Below, piece after piece: positions 27,442 through 41,466 of a DNA stretch of 64,000 nt. How positions within the stretch are numbered: position 1 is the first letter of the stretch; each line of letters opens with the position of its first letter. The stretch is from Actinomortierella ambigua (lineage: Eukaryota; Mortierellomycota; Mortierellomycetes; Mortierellales; Mortierellaceae). The position numbers and the translations under genes were made by a program. Under the pieces are notes generated by a model. The model was not told the origin of the DNA, made no database searches, and saw nothing but the letters and a program-made list of their open reading frames with translations. The stretch lies in NCBI GenBank assembly GCA_016098155.1, contig JAAAJB010000018.1, forward strand, positions 64,577 to 128,576. The letters run 5' to 3'.

Positions 27442-28101
27442 TTACAGGGTCTGTGTGACATCTTCGGCCTTCAACTTGCGAATCTTGTCGCGGGTCTCCA
27501 TGAGGATGATACCGAGCATATTCTTGCCATGGCCATCACCACCACCATCGGCCCAATAGGTGTCGTTTCTCGTGTGCTCTGCATAAAAAGAAAATTCATT
27601 GCATGTCGGTAATTGCGAACAAGAAGAGCATCATCTAATCAACGGAATGTCTCATTCAACGCGGCCTTTTTTTTCGGCGGCAACCACTCAATACACGACA
27701 GCCGTGGACAATCCCACTCTATCTCCCCTCCCCCCTCCCCTTCCCCTAAACTTACCAATGATCATGCGGTCTTCTGTGCTGTCAAGCAGCTCCCACAAAT
27801 CTGGGTGCTGTCGGAATTTTTCAAAAACACAACGACGCATTGTATCGTCCTTGACCCTTTCCCAGTCGGGACGAAGTGGCCACGATCGCTTACGACCAAG
27901 TTTAGCAGCATCGCTGGCCGACGAAGCCAGGCGCACCTTGTCGACGTATTGGCGGTCGTCGAGATGGGCAAACTTTTGGGCCTGGAAGTAGTGTTCGGTC
28001 GTCGGCCAGGTCTCGCCGTCAAGCTCGAATGGTGATGGGTGGAAATTGGAGAACTCGCCAAAGGAATCGCCTTGGCGGTAAAACTTTACTGGAGACGACA
28101 T
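27442..28101 (-). CDS. NADAR domain protein (YbiA/COG3236 family, putative N-glycosidase)
   Basis: Exons 28101-27756 and 27578-27442 give 160 residues, one complete NADAR domain. Family hallmarks are present: FYRQGDSFGEFSNFHPSPF, WPTTEHYFQAQKF near residues 32-44, the DRMIIEHTRNDTYWADGG segment across the splice, and GKNMLGIILMETRDKIR near the end. Bacterial and plant relatives cleave the N-glycosidic bond of early riboflavin-pathway intermediates, and other NADAR proteins act on ADP-ribose. Which reaction this one performs cannot be told from sequence. No targeting signal is seen. The upstream in-frame extension lacks conservation, so the ATG before SSPVKFY was chosen. Confidence 0.9.
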
Positions 28102-30887
28102 TCTTCTTCTTGGAGCGCAGTGTAAAAAAAAAAGGAGACAAGACACAATTGGAGCACCCTTTTATTTCCTTTTGTTGTGGAGTGTCAAGAGAGAGGGGGG
28201 AGGGGGGAAAGGAAGGAAGAAAGAAGGGAGGGAGGAGATACGTTTGACTATTGCGGATAAGGCGTATTCTCATTTGACAACACACGCCAAGAATGGTTGC
28301 TTTATGTGCTGCGGGCCTCTGTCCCCCTCTCCTTCTGTCCTGCAGCGGCACTTTGGTGGCTGCATGCATTGGCGTGGAATGCGGTGAGCCTTGTATAACC
28401 ATGCCTTCTCCTGAGACAACAGTGAGGTACTAGTGCCCATGGCCCATGGCATCTTCCGGAACAACCAACAGCTTATCGTGATCGGAAGTTTGTGTACATA
28501 GCATAGATTATTTCCAGAAATATCAAACGCCAAGCAGACACACTTCCGACGCCTCATCAACCGGAGATGTTGTCCGAAGGCCAATGGGCAACACTGTGAC
28601 ACATTGCACGCCATTTATACCAGGCGCACGCTGCAAAGTGGAAAAGAGGTATCCATTGTGCCACGCATTCACGGGGTACGAGAGTATGGTACCCACTCTG
28701 ATCTAGCAGAGTAGACCGTTGGGCAACGGCGAAATCATGATGACTGGTAAAGTGCCCGTGATCAAACATCTTTTGAGTAATGTCACATGCTTGTGCGCCA
28801 TTCTTTTTCTATTCGGTTCTCTCCACCTCACTTGCCCAACTGTCTCTTAGAGGGTCGCGATGCAATGTTGCGGTGCGCCATTTGATAAACATAGAACACT
28901 GTTCTGTATGCTATGATCACTTCATCTAGCCAGATGTCTCTGAAAACTACTAATGGGTATCTGATGAATCGGTAGCTGCATTGGATGGGTGCGTTTGCAA
29001 AACCGCTGCGGCGGTAAGACAAAGGGTCTTGGCATGGCGAAAAGCACCAAGAGTGTTGAAGATGAATCATATTCTGGTTGGTACATAGAATCTACGGTTC
29101 AATTGGTCGGAACATAATCTGAAAATTATTGTAGAGTCGGATCGTAAGTTCCATGGTCTGAAAATATGGAGGCTCCTGGTTCTGTTGACGTTCGCCTCCA
29201 CTCTGTATCCCTGCAGCAACGAGGTTTACAAAATTCCCCGAATTGCATCAGTATGCCCTGTTCATACCCACAAGGAAGCTCATATTTTCCTAGGCATATG
29301 GAGGTAGCACCTGTGCCACTCTTCGAGCCTGTGCAAGCAGGGACCACTGTTCAAGGCACACCATTGGGTATATTGGCGCTGATCATCAATAGACAATGAT
29401 GCTGAGGGGAAGGAAGCATTATAAAGCTGATATTTCTTATCACTGCATGCAGGCATGGGTGGGGTTTCCATCGTGGTGGAGGAGCTAGAAGCGAAACAGA
29501 GTAGGGGGCAAGAGTGCAACATATGAGCCGCACGAATGGGATCGAGGGAGCAGGGCAAAAAGGCCCTCTGTACACCCCCTCTCCAACTTGCCCTCCCTCT
29601 ATCGGTCAAAGATCATTCCGATCGCTGTAAAGTGGAAGCGATGGGAGGGGGGTGGTGAAGGTGGCCTGGGGCACCGTGGGATATGGGAATGCGCAGGGAC
29701 CAGAGGCTGGTGGACCAGAGGCAGTGCAATCAACACCGACACCCTGTCCCTTACTCCACAATTGAAATGTACGTCTTGTATGTTGTTCAGTCGGCCTGTG
29801 TCCTCTTGTCTCCGCGGAAAAAAAACGAGGGTCAGATACAATAAGTGTACGCTTGTACGGGAGAAGGGACGCAGGACCCTCTTTTTTTCGATTCCCATCG
29901 CTTCTTTCACTATTGTCTCGCGGAAGGGTCACCAAAAGGTAGCTATAACACACCATTCACTGCAGGGAACCCTAAATTCTCCTCTGTGGCTCTGATCCGT
30001 CCGCTGTTCCAGTTTGCTGGTGAATCGCGACTACCCGTGGTGCTCTCTTCTCACGGCCCAGGGCTTCCTTGAAGAGCACGGTCCCTCAAGAAAGAGAGGG
30101 GAGGTGGGGGAAGGCTGTCCAGCTTGTTGTACGAATGCATGCATCGATTGACACCCGTGCCCATCATTGACCAGAGTGGCATTCATCTCGCTCTGTTGGA
30201 TCCCCTCGCCCGTTGTCAGAAATTGCAGGAGCAGGGCTCGATTGAACGTCTTTCGTCCAACGGTGGGGCGGATCAGGTGCAAAGTGGAGAATGATAGAGG
30301 GTCAAGGTGCACTACTACCGTTTGCATGCATTGGCATCATGCATGCATGGTAAGCAAAATGTCTTACGACAAGCGACAAGGAACGCGCAATGCAAATATG
30401 GAAAAAAAAGGGGGTGTGCAGGTGGAGGAGTGTGGGAGTGAAGCGGAGAGTGGCTGCTCAAAGCATGGTCCTTGTGGCAAAGCATAAGCACACACCTACT
30501 TATTCGTGCACATACAACCACAAGCAGCGCGCAATGGAGGAGACATGTCAGCAAGGCCCCATGCAGAAATGGATGACCAAGCACGCCCCTCCCCTCTGTT
30601 GTTCCACTTTCTGGGTCGTCCTATCGCTTACTATTTGTTCTACCCTACCTCTTCCTCCTTCCCTGTCTGTCCACTTTTTCTCCCACCCCACCATGTTTGT
30701 AATATGGGACGAAAGAACCTAATTCAGTCAGGAGCGCGTGTACTCCGCTCTTCCCCTCCCCTCCTCCTCCTCCTCCTCGTCGTTGTTCTGGTCGTCCTCG
30801 TTCTCACAGGCCAGACTCACCCGCACCTTGCACATACGCAGTGTGCACAAAGAGAGGAGAAAGAAAGAGAGAAAGAAAGAAAAAAAA

Positions 30888-30957
30888 AACAACAGCAGCA
30901 ACAACAACAGCAACAACAGCAACAGCAACAACAACAACAGCAACAACAACAACGGCA
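30888..30957. repeat. CAA/CAG trinucleotide repeat
   Basis: About 23 CAA/CAG units, about 310 bases upstream of the MAP kinase start codon. It probably lies in the 5' leader or promoter; read as protein it would be polyglutamine or, in other frames, polyasparagine/serine. Confidence 0.9.
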
Positions 30958-31054
30958 ACGAGGAGGAGATGGGGTACACAACGGGGATAAGCAGGAGAGC
31001 AGAGGAGGAGGGAGTACTGAACGAAAGAGTAAGAGACAGAGACAGAAAAGAGAG

Positions 31055-31077
31055 GTGTGTGTGTGTGTGTGTGTGTG
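31055..31077. repeat. (GT)n microsatellite
   Basis: Eleven GT units upstream of the MAP kinase gene. Confidence 0.9.
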
Positions 31078-31268
31078 GTGGGTGGTGGGGGGAGGGGAGA
31101 GGAGGGGAAAAAGGCACAAACTTGCGCGACCGTCTATTGATTCCTTTTCTTTCTCCTCTTCCTTTCCCCCCCTCCCCAATCATCTTTCCAAGCAGACATC
31201 ACACCTTCTCTACCATTCTCCATCCACCCTCCTCCCCTTTCCTCCCTTTCATAGCCTTTGTGTGAGCC

Positions 31269-34174
<2,906 letters not shown>

Positions 34175-34432
34175 AAACAAAAAAAAAACCAACCTATCCT
34201 TTCGTTTTTTTTCCATCGTCCTTCATTCCGATCCCTTCCTCCTTTTCTTCTCTTTTTTTATTTCCAGTGTTTTTATATATAAATTGAGAGAAACAAGCAG
34301 ATAGTCCATTCACCCTCTCGATTAGGCCATCAAAATACACATTTTTGCACTTTAGCATTCCAGAAAAAAAAATCCAGGTCGTGAAAAGGCATAGTGTGTG
34401 TTTCTGACAACCACGGGTATGGTTCGGCCTGT

Positions 34433-34895
34433 CTAAGCATATGTGAGGGCCAACTTGTCGACAAGAGCGATAAACAGTTTTTCGGCCACGTCTTGGGCCA
34501 TTCCTACAATGAAGACGAGGCGAAGACCATCGCTCTGGTTAGACATATTCGATCTGGACTTTTTCCGCTACAGCCCCCCATCCTACAGAGAGACACTTTT
34601 ACCTTTCCGACTCGTCCAGGCCTCCCACTTGTATTTGGCAACAATGTCAAACATGCCAGGCTTCTTGGTATCGTTGTCGCCAAGCGCTGCTTGCTTGTAC
34701 AAGCCATACAGCTCCAGGCGCTCGGTATCCTTGGGTTGCTTGCTAAAGCTATCGTATTTGTCAACTGCCGCTTGCAACTCTACGGAGATAGGCTAGACAA
34801 AAACAGGACGGTGCTAAGGACCCATATTCAAGCGAGATCGTACATCGGAACATGATAAAAAAAATATCAAAAGAAAGGAAGGAGGGAGTTACCAT
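34433..34895 (-). CDS. Acyl-CoA-binding protein, tandem copy 1
   Basis: Exons 34895-34893 (the ATG alone), 34792-34603 and 34503-34433 give 87 residues, the normal length of a free ACBP. These cytosolic four-helix proteins bind medium- and long-chain acyl-CoA esters. Conserved features are LYGLYKQAALGDN, KKPGMFDIVAKYKWEAW and the C-terminal FIALVDKL. The tyrosine and lysine positions that contact the CoA phosphate are kept. The first intron follows the start codon directly (ATG/GTAACT). It is convergent with the MAP kinase gene and heads a cluster of three ACBP genes on the same strand. Confidence 0.9.
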
Positions 34896-35788
34896 GATGG
34901 GAGCGGGTGAAGATTTATATAAGGGAGAATGAAGGAGTTTGGAGAAAGAGAAGAGACAAAGAGTTGGACCGAAAGTATATGGGGAAAAGAAAGAAGAAAA
35001 AAAAACAAATTGTGTGGGTACCACGTTATATAAGGACGAAGGTAACACAAATAAAACATTTCCCATGTCAGAGCTTGAACACTCCATATTGCTTGTGCGG
35101 TTCGCTTCTCTTCCTTGGCACAGACATCTGTATTCGTTCCTGGCAAAGCAGGTTGAATCGGACAGAAAATGCACGGACTCTGTTTTTCATTGTTGTTGCG
35201 TGGAGTGAAAAGAGGCAAGTGTAACGAAAGCTAGTGTGTTTCATGGTTGGGGGTCGGCTACCCGTACTTTTTTCTTTTCACCGCTCCCCCAAGACTAGCT
35301 GTTCTGGAGGAGAACAAGGAAACCAACTCTATTCACATGGGCGGAATAGGCTGTGACAAAGATGATTCCTCCGTTGGCAAAATAGTTTGTAATGCTCTCC
35401 AGTTATTTTTCCTGGGAGGAGACTGTGGCACTCATTTCGCCTTTGAACACGAGCTGGATAATTCTCCGTTACCAATCTGGTACCTTCCCTCCCTCCCTTT
35501 GTGCAGGACGTCATCGAAAACAGAAGACACGAAAACATCGCGCTTTTTCAAAACAAATGCACGCTCATGCAGGGGGTAGGGGGAGGGGGAGAACCAAAAA
35601 GATCCGGGTCCTGTCTAGGAAGCCAAAAAAAAAAATGGCAGTGCCGTTTGTCTGTTCCACTCCCTCCCCTCCCCTCTTTTGTGCGTTGTACAGCATGACA
35701 TGCAACCATGGTGAGAATATTTGCTTCTAGTTTCCGGGATTTATAGAGAAAGCTGTGGGAATTTTGTTGCAATACTTGTTTCGTGGCC
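34896..35788. other. Intergenic between ACBP copies 1 and 2
   Basis: 893 bases that must contain the promoter of copy 1; no coding sequence was seen. Confidence 0.55.
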
Positions 35789-36525
35789 TCACGCCTTCTC
35801 CAGCTCCTGTACCAAAGCAATATATTGCTCTTCGGCTTCTGCGCACGGCACGCCTAGTCAATTGCGTCGGATGATAATTTTGATACGTGTGGAAAGAAAC
35901 AGAAAAACGATTGTATATGTGTATTTTTTTTAGGGTGGTGGAAAGTTTGAGGACAATTGGCCAACGTCGTGGCGTCGGTTTCATCATAATAGCGATTCAA
36001 AACAGATGAGGAGGGGGGGAAGTGGAGCTGTTACCTCTGAGTTCTTCCCAAGCTTTCCATTTTTTCTTCTCCTTGAAGGCCAGGATGTCTGTAGGTTCTG
36101 GCCGGTAGTTGTCTCCGCTGGTGGCCTGCTTATAAAGTGCATAAAGCTTGAGCTTTTGCTCCTCGGTCGGTGTTGTCTTGAGGTGCTGTACGCGACCGGC
36201 TGCCTCTTCAAAGGCGACAGAAACTTGGTTACCCTGGAGGTGATAGGTTATTATTTTTTTTAATGATGTTGCGGTGGAGAGAAGAGAAGCGGTGTGAACA
36301 GACGACACCAAAGTTACCAGAAGGAAAAATAGGCTTCCCTTTTCGCAATGACCTTTGCATGCAAATGCGAATGGTGGAGAGGAATGAGCCTAGAGCCGCC
36401 GTCTTCTTATCCCTTTAGCTTCTGTTCCTGAGATGCTTGTGGGTGGTGTTTGTTGCAGGACAGGCAAAGTCTTGCTCCAAGAGTCGTGTTGTAATCATGA
36501 TCGCGACGCGGGACATGCTTACCAT
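35789..36525 (-). CDS. Acyl-CoA-binding protein, tandem copy 2 (divergent)
   Basis: Exons 36525-36523 (ATG alone), 36233-36035 and 35853-35789 give 88 residues. LKLYALYKQATSGDN and KKKWKAWEELRG identify the ACBP fold, and EEQYIALVQELEKA forms the last helix. It departs from its neighbours in the loop before the third helix, which reads YRPEPTDILAFKEKKKW instead of the usual RPGMFD...KAKW, and it ends in EKA rather than TYA. The first exon is assigned because ATG/GTAAGC matches the arrangement in the two flanking copies. The acyl-chain preference may differ. Confidence 0.82.
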
Positions 36526-37354
36526 GGGTGCAGAGTGTGGAGTGGAGTAGAAGGAGGATGTTGCAAAGAGAGAAAAAGAAAGAAACAAAAGGGGAATCTC
36601 CATCATCCCCTTTATGCCAGCACCATCGTTGCGATGCAATGTTTTTCGTCTGCACCCCTGCAGCCCCTGTGTAAATGTTGAAAACGCGTGCAATTTCTTG
36701 TATCTCTACGGGATGAGGGCGATGGGAAGGGGGGGGGGAACTTGCACGCAACGGTACTTGTAAGAACGTAATGGCTGGTTAACATAGCATCCAACCCATT
36801 GTCACTGCAAATCATACTGGAAACTAATTGGATATCCTTCTTGAGGTCAATAACTGTGCTGAGACTTTGACAGGATGTGCGACAACAAAGAAGAACATGG
36901 TGGGGCAATAGAAAGAGAGAGCAAGTGAAGGGCAGTCTTAGAACAAACCGTTGGGACGGGTAGTCTTGCACATCTTTATCACGAAACCATGAGACAAGCA
37001 TTCTCACATGGACATTTGAAGACCTCCCCCAGTGTCTCCTCGGATAATTTTGCCCCGGTGAACAGAGGGCCCCAATTTCAAAATATGTGGAAATGACTTT
37101 TTTTGGGGGGGGAGGAGGGAGGAGAGAGGACGGACAACAGATCGCCGTGGTGGGGAGAAAGGCCCCCCTCTCTTCACTGTTCTTCTCCGCTCGCTCTCCC
37201 TTTTTCTTCAGCCTTGTTGCCGGACCTTTCTTTTCAGCCAACACCATCATCGGAAAAAGGAGAGGGCGAATGGGTCAGAGGGGGGCGGGGCTACTCCAAC
37301 TGTTCCTTTGTCTTTTATGTACAAAAGTGTTTATTATTCCAATGCTGTATATGC
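36526..37354. other. Intergenic between ACBP copies 2 and 3
   Basis: 829 bases; upstream region of copy 2. A G-run is present near 36731. No coding sequence was seen. Confidence 0.55.
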
Positions 37355-38038
37355 TTAAGCGTAGGTGGCAGAGAGCTTATCAACGAGGGCAATGTACTTG
37401 GCCTCGGCATCCTCCTTGGTGATATCTAAAGAGTTAAAGGAAGGTATGGGCGAACGAGTGAGGAAAAAAAAACAGAAAAAAAAACGATCCTCTCAAAAGT
37501 TCAACCACGTGTGACAAAAAAAAAAGATGCCTTACCCTTCTTCTCGCTCCAGGCATCCCACTTGGCCTTGCCCTTAATGTCAAACATGCCAGGGCGCGGG
37601 GTGGTGTTTTCGCCGACGGTGGCCTGCTTGAACAGAGCATAGAGCTCCAGGAGCTCGTCGTTGGTGGGCGACTTGGTGAAGGTCTTGGCCTTGGCGGCAG
37701 CGGCGTCAAACTCGGCAGAAGGCTAGCCCATCGTGAGAGAGAGTGAGTGAAAAAGAGATGGAGAAAAATAGAGAGGACCACAAAGACGAAGATTAGGAAT
37801 CCACTCGACCTGGGTAGGATAGGAGAGCGCCTTTTGTGTCAATCCTTGGGGAGGGGCCGTGTGTTGTCTGTCTGTGCGATGACTGTAGGATAGTGTATCC
37901 TGCGATGAGATGCCCTCTCCCCTTTGGTTTTGGTTTCTTGATGATGACTCCATTGCTTGTTGCGGCTCCATTGGAACGTGTCTAGACAACAGTGCTTGAT
38001 TCTTCTCAAGTAGTATGGAATGTAAGGCGGCTTACCAT
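37355..38038 (-). CDS. ACB1: Acyl-CoA-binding protein, tandem copy 3 (most canonical)
   Basis: Exons 38038-38036 (ATG alone), 37722-37536 and 37425-37355 give 86 residues, the length of yeast Acb1. The sequence is textbook: PSAEFDAAAAKAKTF, NDELLELYALFKQATVGEN, RPGMFDIKGKAKWDAW and ITKEDAEAKYIALVDKL. Its C-ending codon bias is stronger than in copies 1 and 2, which suggests it is the main expressed form. The ATG is followed directly by the donor GTAAGC. ACBPs deliver acyl-CoA to elongation, sphingolipid synthesis and beta-oxidation. Confidence 0.94.
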
Positions 38039-40678
38039 GGTGATGAGTGTTGGTGGAAAGGTGAAGGAGAAGTGATGAGAAGAAAAAAAAAAGGCACCTC
38101 AAATAGAAGTGTGTGGAAATTTAACGACTACGATACAATAGCACGTCACACAGCGTGCTTGTTGAGCTCATCTTCACGTGTACATTGTCATATATGCATT
38201 CCTCCATACGAACGGTTTCTTAAAGGTTGACATGACCATTGCAAGCCTTATCCAGGTGCAGGTAAGAGTCAATTTGTAAGAGTGTAGACAAACGATCATG
38301 AAGGAAGATAATGCCTGCCAAGTCTTCGGTACCTCGGGCTATCGGAGCATGTGCATCATTGGAGAAGCCCTTTGATGAAAGGCACGGAAGGAAATGGCAT
38401 GGATTGCTATCTCCATACACATACAGACTACTCTACGCCAATGCCATATCGTTTAACAACTTTTCCTCATCAAGCAACGGCTACCATGTTGCCACAGCAC
38501 ACTCCTGCTCGTTCTGAGTTGTCTTGATCTTGATATCTATATTTCGGCAATCGTCGATGGCACCCTTCGGCGGTTGGACACGACAATACATTCTCACGCG
38601 CCTTCAGGGGCCAAATGCACTTCTGGGCCCTGTGCCGAAACTCGACCCTAGTTGTAGGCAGAGACTTTCAGCCCCTCCTGGAGGCAAAGTGTGCCCGTCA
38701 ACGTCAGTGATCTTTATCTATTGCCCGTATCTGATACCCAGATCTGCTGATACCAACACCCACCACATCAAGGAACAGAATGCTTCAGACACCCTTTGGA
38801 ACATCTCAACACATCTAATAATGGAGGGGCAACATTATGAGCAGGGGAGAATGGGGTCTGTCTTGGTGGGTAGAAAGAGTCGCAGTTAGTAGCTTCAAGA
38901 TGATTGCGACTATTTCTATGATGTCAGCACGGCAACACCTCCCTGAGTGCTCCCGCAAGTCCTCGATTTCCAGTCGCCTTCCTCCTGCACTCACATCTAT
39001 ATTTCCACTCCTCCTTCAACATGCCTCAAAATATATCCTGAAACATGGTTTGTCATACCCTTTAGCCACAGACTGCCATAGTCTCATGCAATTTTACCAT
39101 CGTTTCGTGGGTCCGAAATCAAATCACTATGCTGGCAGTGATGCCATTGGACACGGTTAGGGCCATGTTTGTTCTCACCCCCCCCCTCCTGAATTAGTGT
39201 TCACCTCGCAGGGTTTGGTGGCAAAACGTCATGGAGAGGTATCACGCGCGGTCGACTTTGGATAGTCCTACAACACGAAAATTGAAAGAGAGAACAGGAT
39301 CGAAAAGAAAAAGATCATTTTGCAGTAGCGCTGGGAGATCGAAATGTTTCGTGTTTTTCTCATCGCAAGACTAGCAGCTTTCGGAAAGGGGTTTGAGCCG
39401 TCGGATGGGCTATTTTTTCCATCTTTTAGGCGATAAGGCCGGCAGCGAGCGAAGGAAAAAAAAAAAGAAGAGCAGTACAAGCACACACACACCTATGCTC
39501 GCGCACACACACAAAAACATAGTCTGTCATCAGCCTTCCAGAAGTAGAAACACCATGTCGTCCCAGGGGTAGGGAGGAGGAAGAGGTCGTGTAGGGATGC
39601 GCACGAACCGCCTTCCAGAAAATAGTAGTGTGTGATGCGCAGTGAGGAGGATAGTCGAAACTTTCTTGCACTGTATGTAAGAATGTACAGTGGCGATTAT
39701 CGTGCTGGTATCTTGTATAGAAAGTCTTGGCATACACGAGGTAGATTGTTCGTCAATGGTAATTTTGCTGTGCTAGCCTCGCTGCGGGAGTGGGGCATCT
39801 AAAGGCGATTAGAATGAAGAGTTGGGGCCTCGTGGTCGAAAGAAGCATGGGAGAGCAAAGGTTACCTGGTCAAATGACCTACCACAGCCCACGAAAAGAG
39901 AACGAGAGAAGAAGAGAGAAGAAGAGAGAGGAGGGCTCTCAAAACATACTTTGACATGGATCGACTTTTAAACTCTTTTTCATTTTCCCCCTTCTCCCTT
40001 GCTACTTAGCCGCGACAAATGGGCCGAAACGGGTTTCGTGGCACTAAAACAAAACTTGCTTCTGCTGCTGACAGAGCTGTCTACAGTTACATTAATGAAG
40101 CGGTACCGCAGCTAGTCTACTGTCACAAGCTCGACGTACCGTATGAAGTCATTTGCTTTGTGCGCTCTTTAACCTTTCGTGCATGTCCCTCCAACCACGT
40201 TGCGTTAAGGATTGGACAACATAGAAGACTCTGAAGCAATTGTAAGAGCCAATCAATAGGAGACAGTGGACATGCGAGAGGGCTGAGCAAACATTCAATC
40301 TGTGGGTGGCGGTGCTTGTCACCCCCTTGTGATGGCCTCCAATGCCGTCATTCATCCTGTAGCCTATCTGTCGACTTCTGTCTAGATCGTCCACTGCGAT
40401 TTCGAGGAGTGTGGTGCACCTTGGAATGATCTCTCGACTGTTGTTGACAAGGCAGCAGGAGAAAACGGCACAAAGGGCAGAGTGGAAGAGAGAAAAAAAG
40501 TGAAGAAAAGAAAGAGAGAACTCCCCGACTCATCTACAGCGATGTGGAGTGATACGAAACACTTTAGCTTTTTTTATTATTCAGGTACAGTCTTGTATTG
40601 ACGGTTGGTGGGCTTCAGAGGTGTCTCTTGTTCCCCCCCACCCCTCCTTCGATTCGCTCCTCACCTGCATCAGCAAGG

Positions 40679-40681
<3 letters not shown>

Positions 40682-40714
<33 letters not shown>
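40682..40714. repeat. (AG)n microsatellite
   Basis: About 16 uninterrupted AG units in the region upstream of flotillin. Confidence 0.9.
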
Positions 40715-40718
<4 letters not shown>

Positions 40719-41206
40719 GCACATCCATACAAACAGCAGCAGAGAGAGAGACAGAGCACCCACACCACAGTGGCGGTGTGGGAGGCGGAAGGGGGGTTGT
40801 TGTGGTCGGCTCTCCACTTTTACGGCGAGATTGTGTCCAGCAGCAGGTGGAGGCCTAAAGTCGACCGCCAGTCGGTCTGGTGACTGCTTTTGACTTAAAA
40901 CAATGTTTTTCCATAATCCCCTTCAAGGAAAGAACGCAAAGAAAGAAGGCAAAACAGGGGGGCTCTACACATACATACATACACACACACATACGCACAT
41001 TCTATCCAGATGCCTCACAAATGTAGTGTATTGTGCATAATGCAGCGCTGCTCTTTCCTTTCTCTCTCGAAGCAGCGGTTGGACAGAGATCAACTGCTCA
41101 ACCCTGTTTCTAGAAGTACAGTCCTGTTCGACTTTTTTTGGTCGACTTCTTGGTGGGTACCACCCTCGTCTAACCGTCTGCTCACATCGCTGAGATCAAA
41201 TTTAGC

Positions 41207-41213
41207 TATAAAA
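41207..41213 (+). promoter_or_regulatory. TATA box of flotillin
   Basis: TATAAAA lies about 260 bases upstream of the ATG, leaving a leader that includes a CAA repeat. Confidence 0.45.
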
Positions 41214-41391
41214 TTACGCCCTCACTTCAACATTTCCCCTCTTTTCTTGATACTTTGTACAAGTTTAACAACCACTCCCAACAACCCAGCCCATTCGACC
41301 CCAAGCGGCCGTTCTTTTCTTACTCTATTCCTCACAGGACCGAAGCGCCAACAGTCACCAACAAGCCTGTCTTCAGCACCAACTGCAATAG

Positions 41392-41398
41392 CAACAGC

Positions 41399-41432
<34 letters not shown>

Positions 41433-41434
41433 GC
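41392..41434 (+). repeat. CAA repeat in the flotillin leader
   Basis: About 13 CAA-type units 30-75 bases upstream of the ATG. Unstructured CAA leaders are known to favour efficient scanning in eukaryotic mRNAs; that it does so here is inference. Confidence 0.75.
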
Positions 41435-41466
41435 AAGCACCACCCTCTTCCTTCAACTAGTCCAGC

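Larger units (their letters stand above)
28102..31268. other. Long intergenic region upstream of the MAP kinase gene
   Basis: 3.2 kb without a gene I can support. The right third holds a CAA/CAG repeat and a GT repeat followed by a pyrimidine-rich leader, all upstream of the MAP kinase ATG; a long low-complexity open frame through the repeat is probably not translated. Confidence 0.5.
38039..41466. other. Long intergenic region before flotillin
   Basis: 3.4 kb between two divergent genes. It contains a GA microsatellite, AC-rich runs near 40980 and a CAA repeat close to the flotillin start. Short frames exist on both strands, but none shows a signal peptide, domain or consistent splicing. 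Confidence 0.5.

Noticed and set aside
38524..38889. 121-residue plus-strand frame between the ACBP cluster and flotillin
   Set aside because: No signal peptide, domain or splice pattern; composition is like random intergenic sequence.
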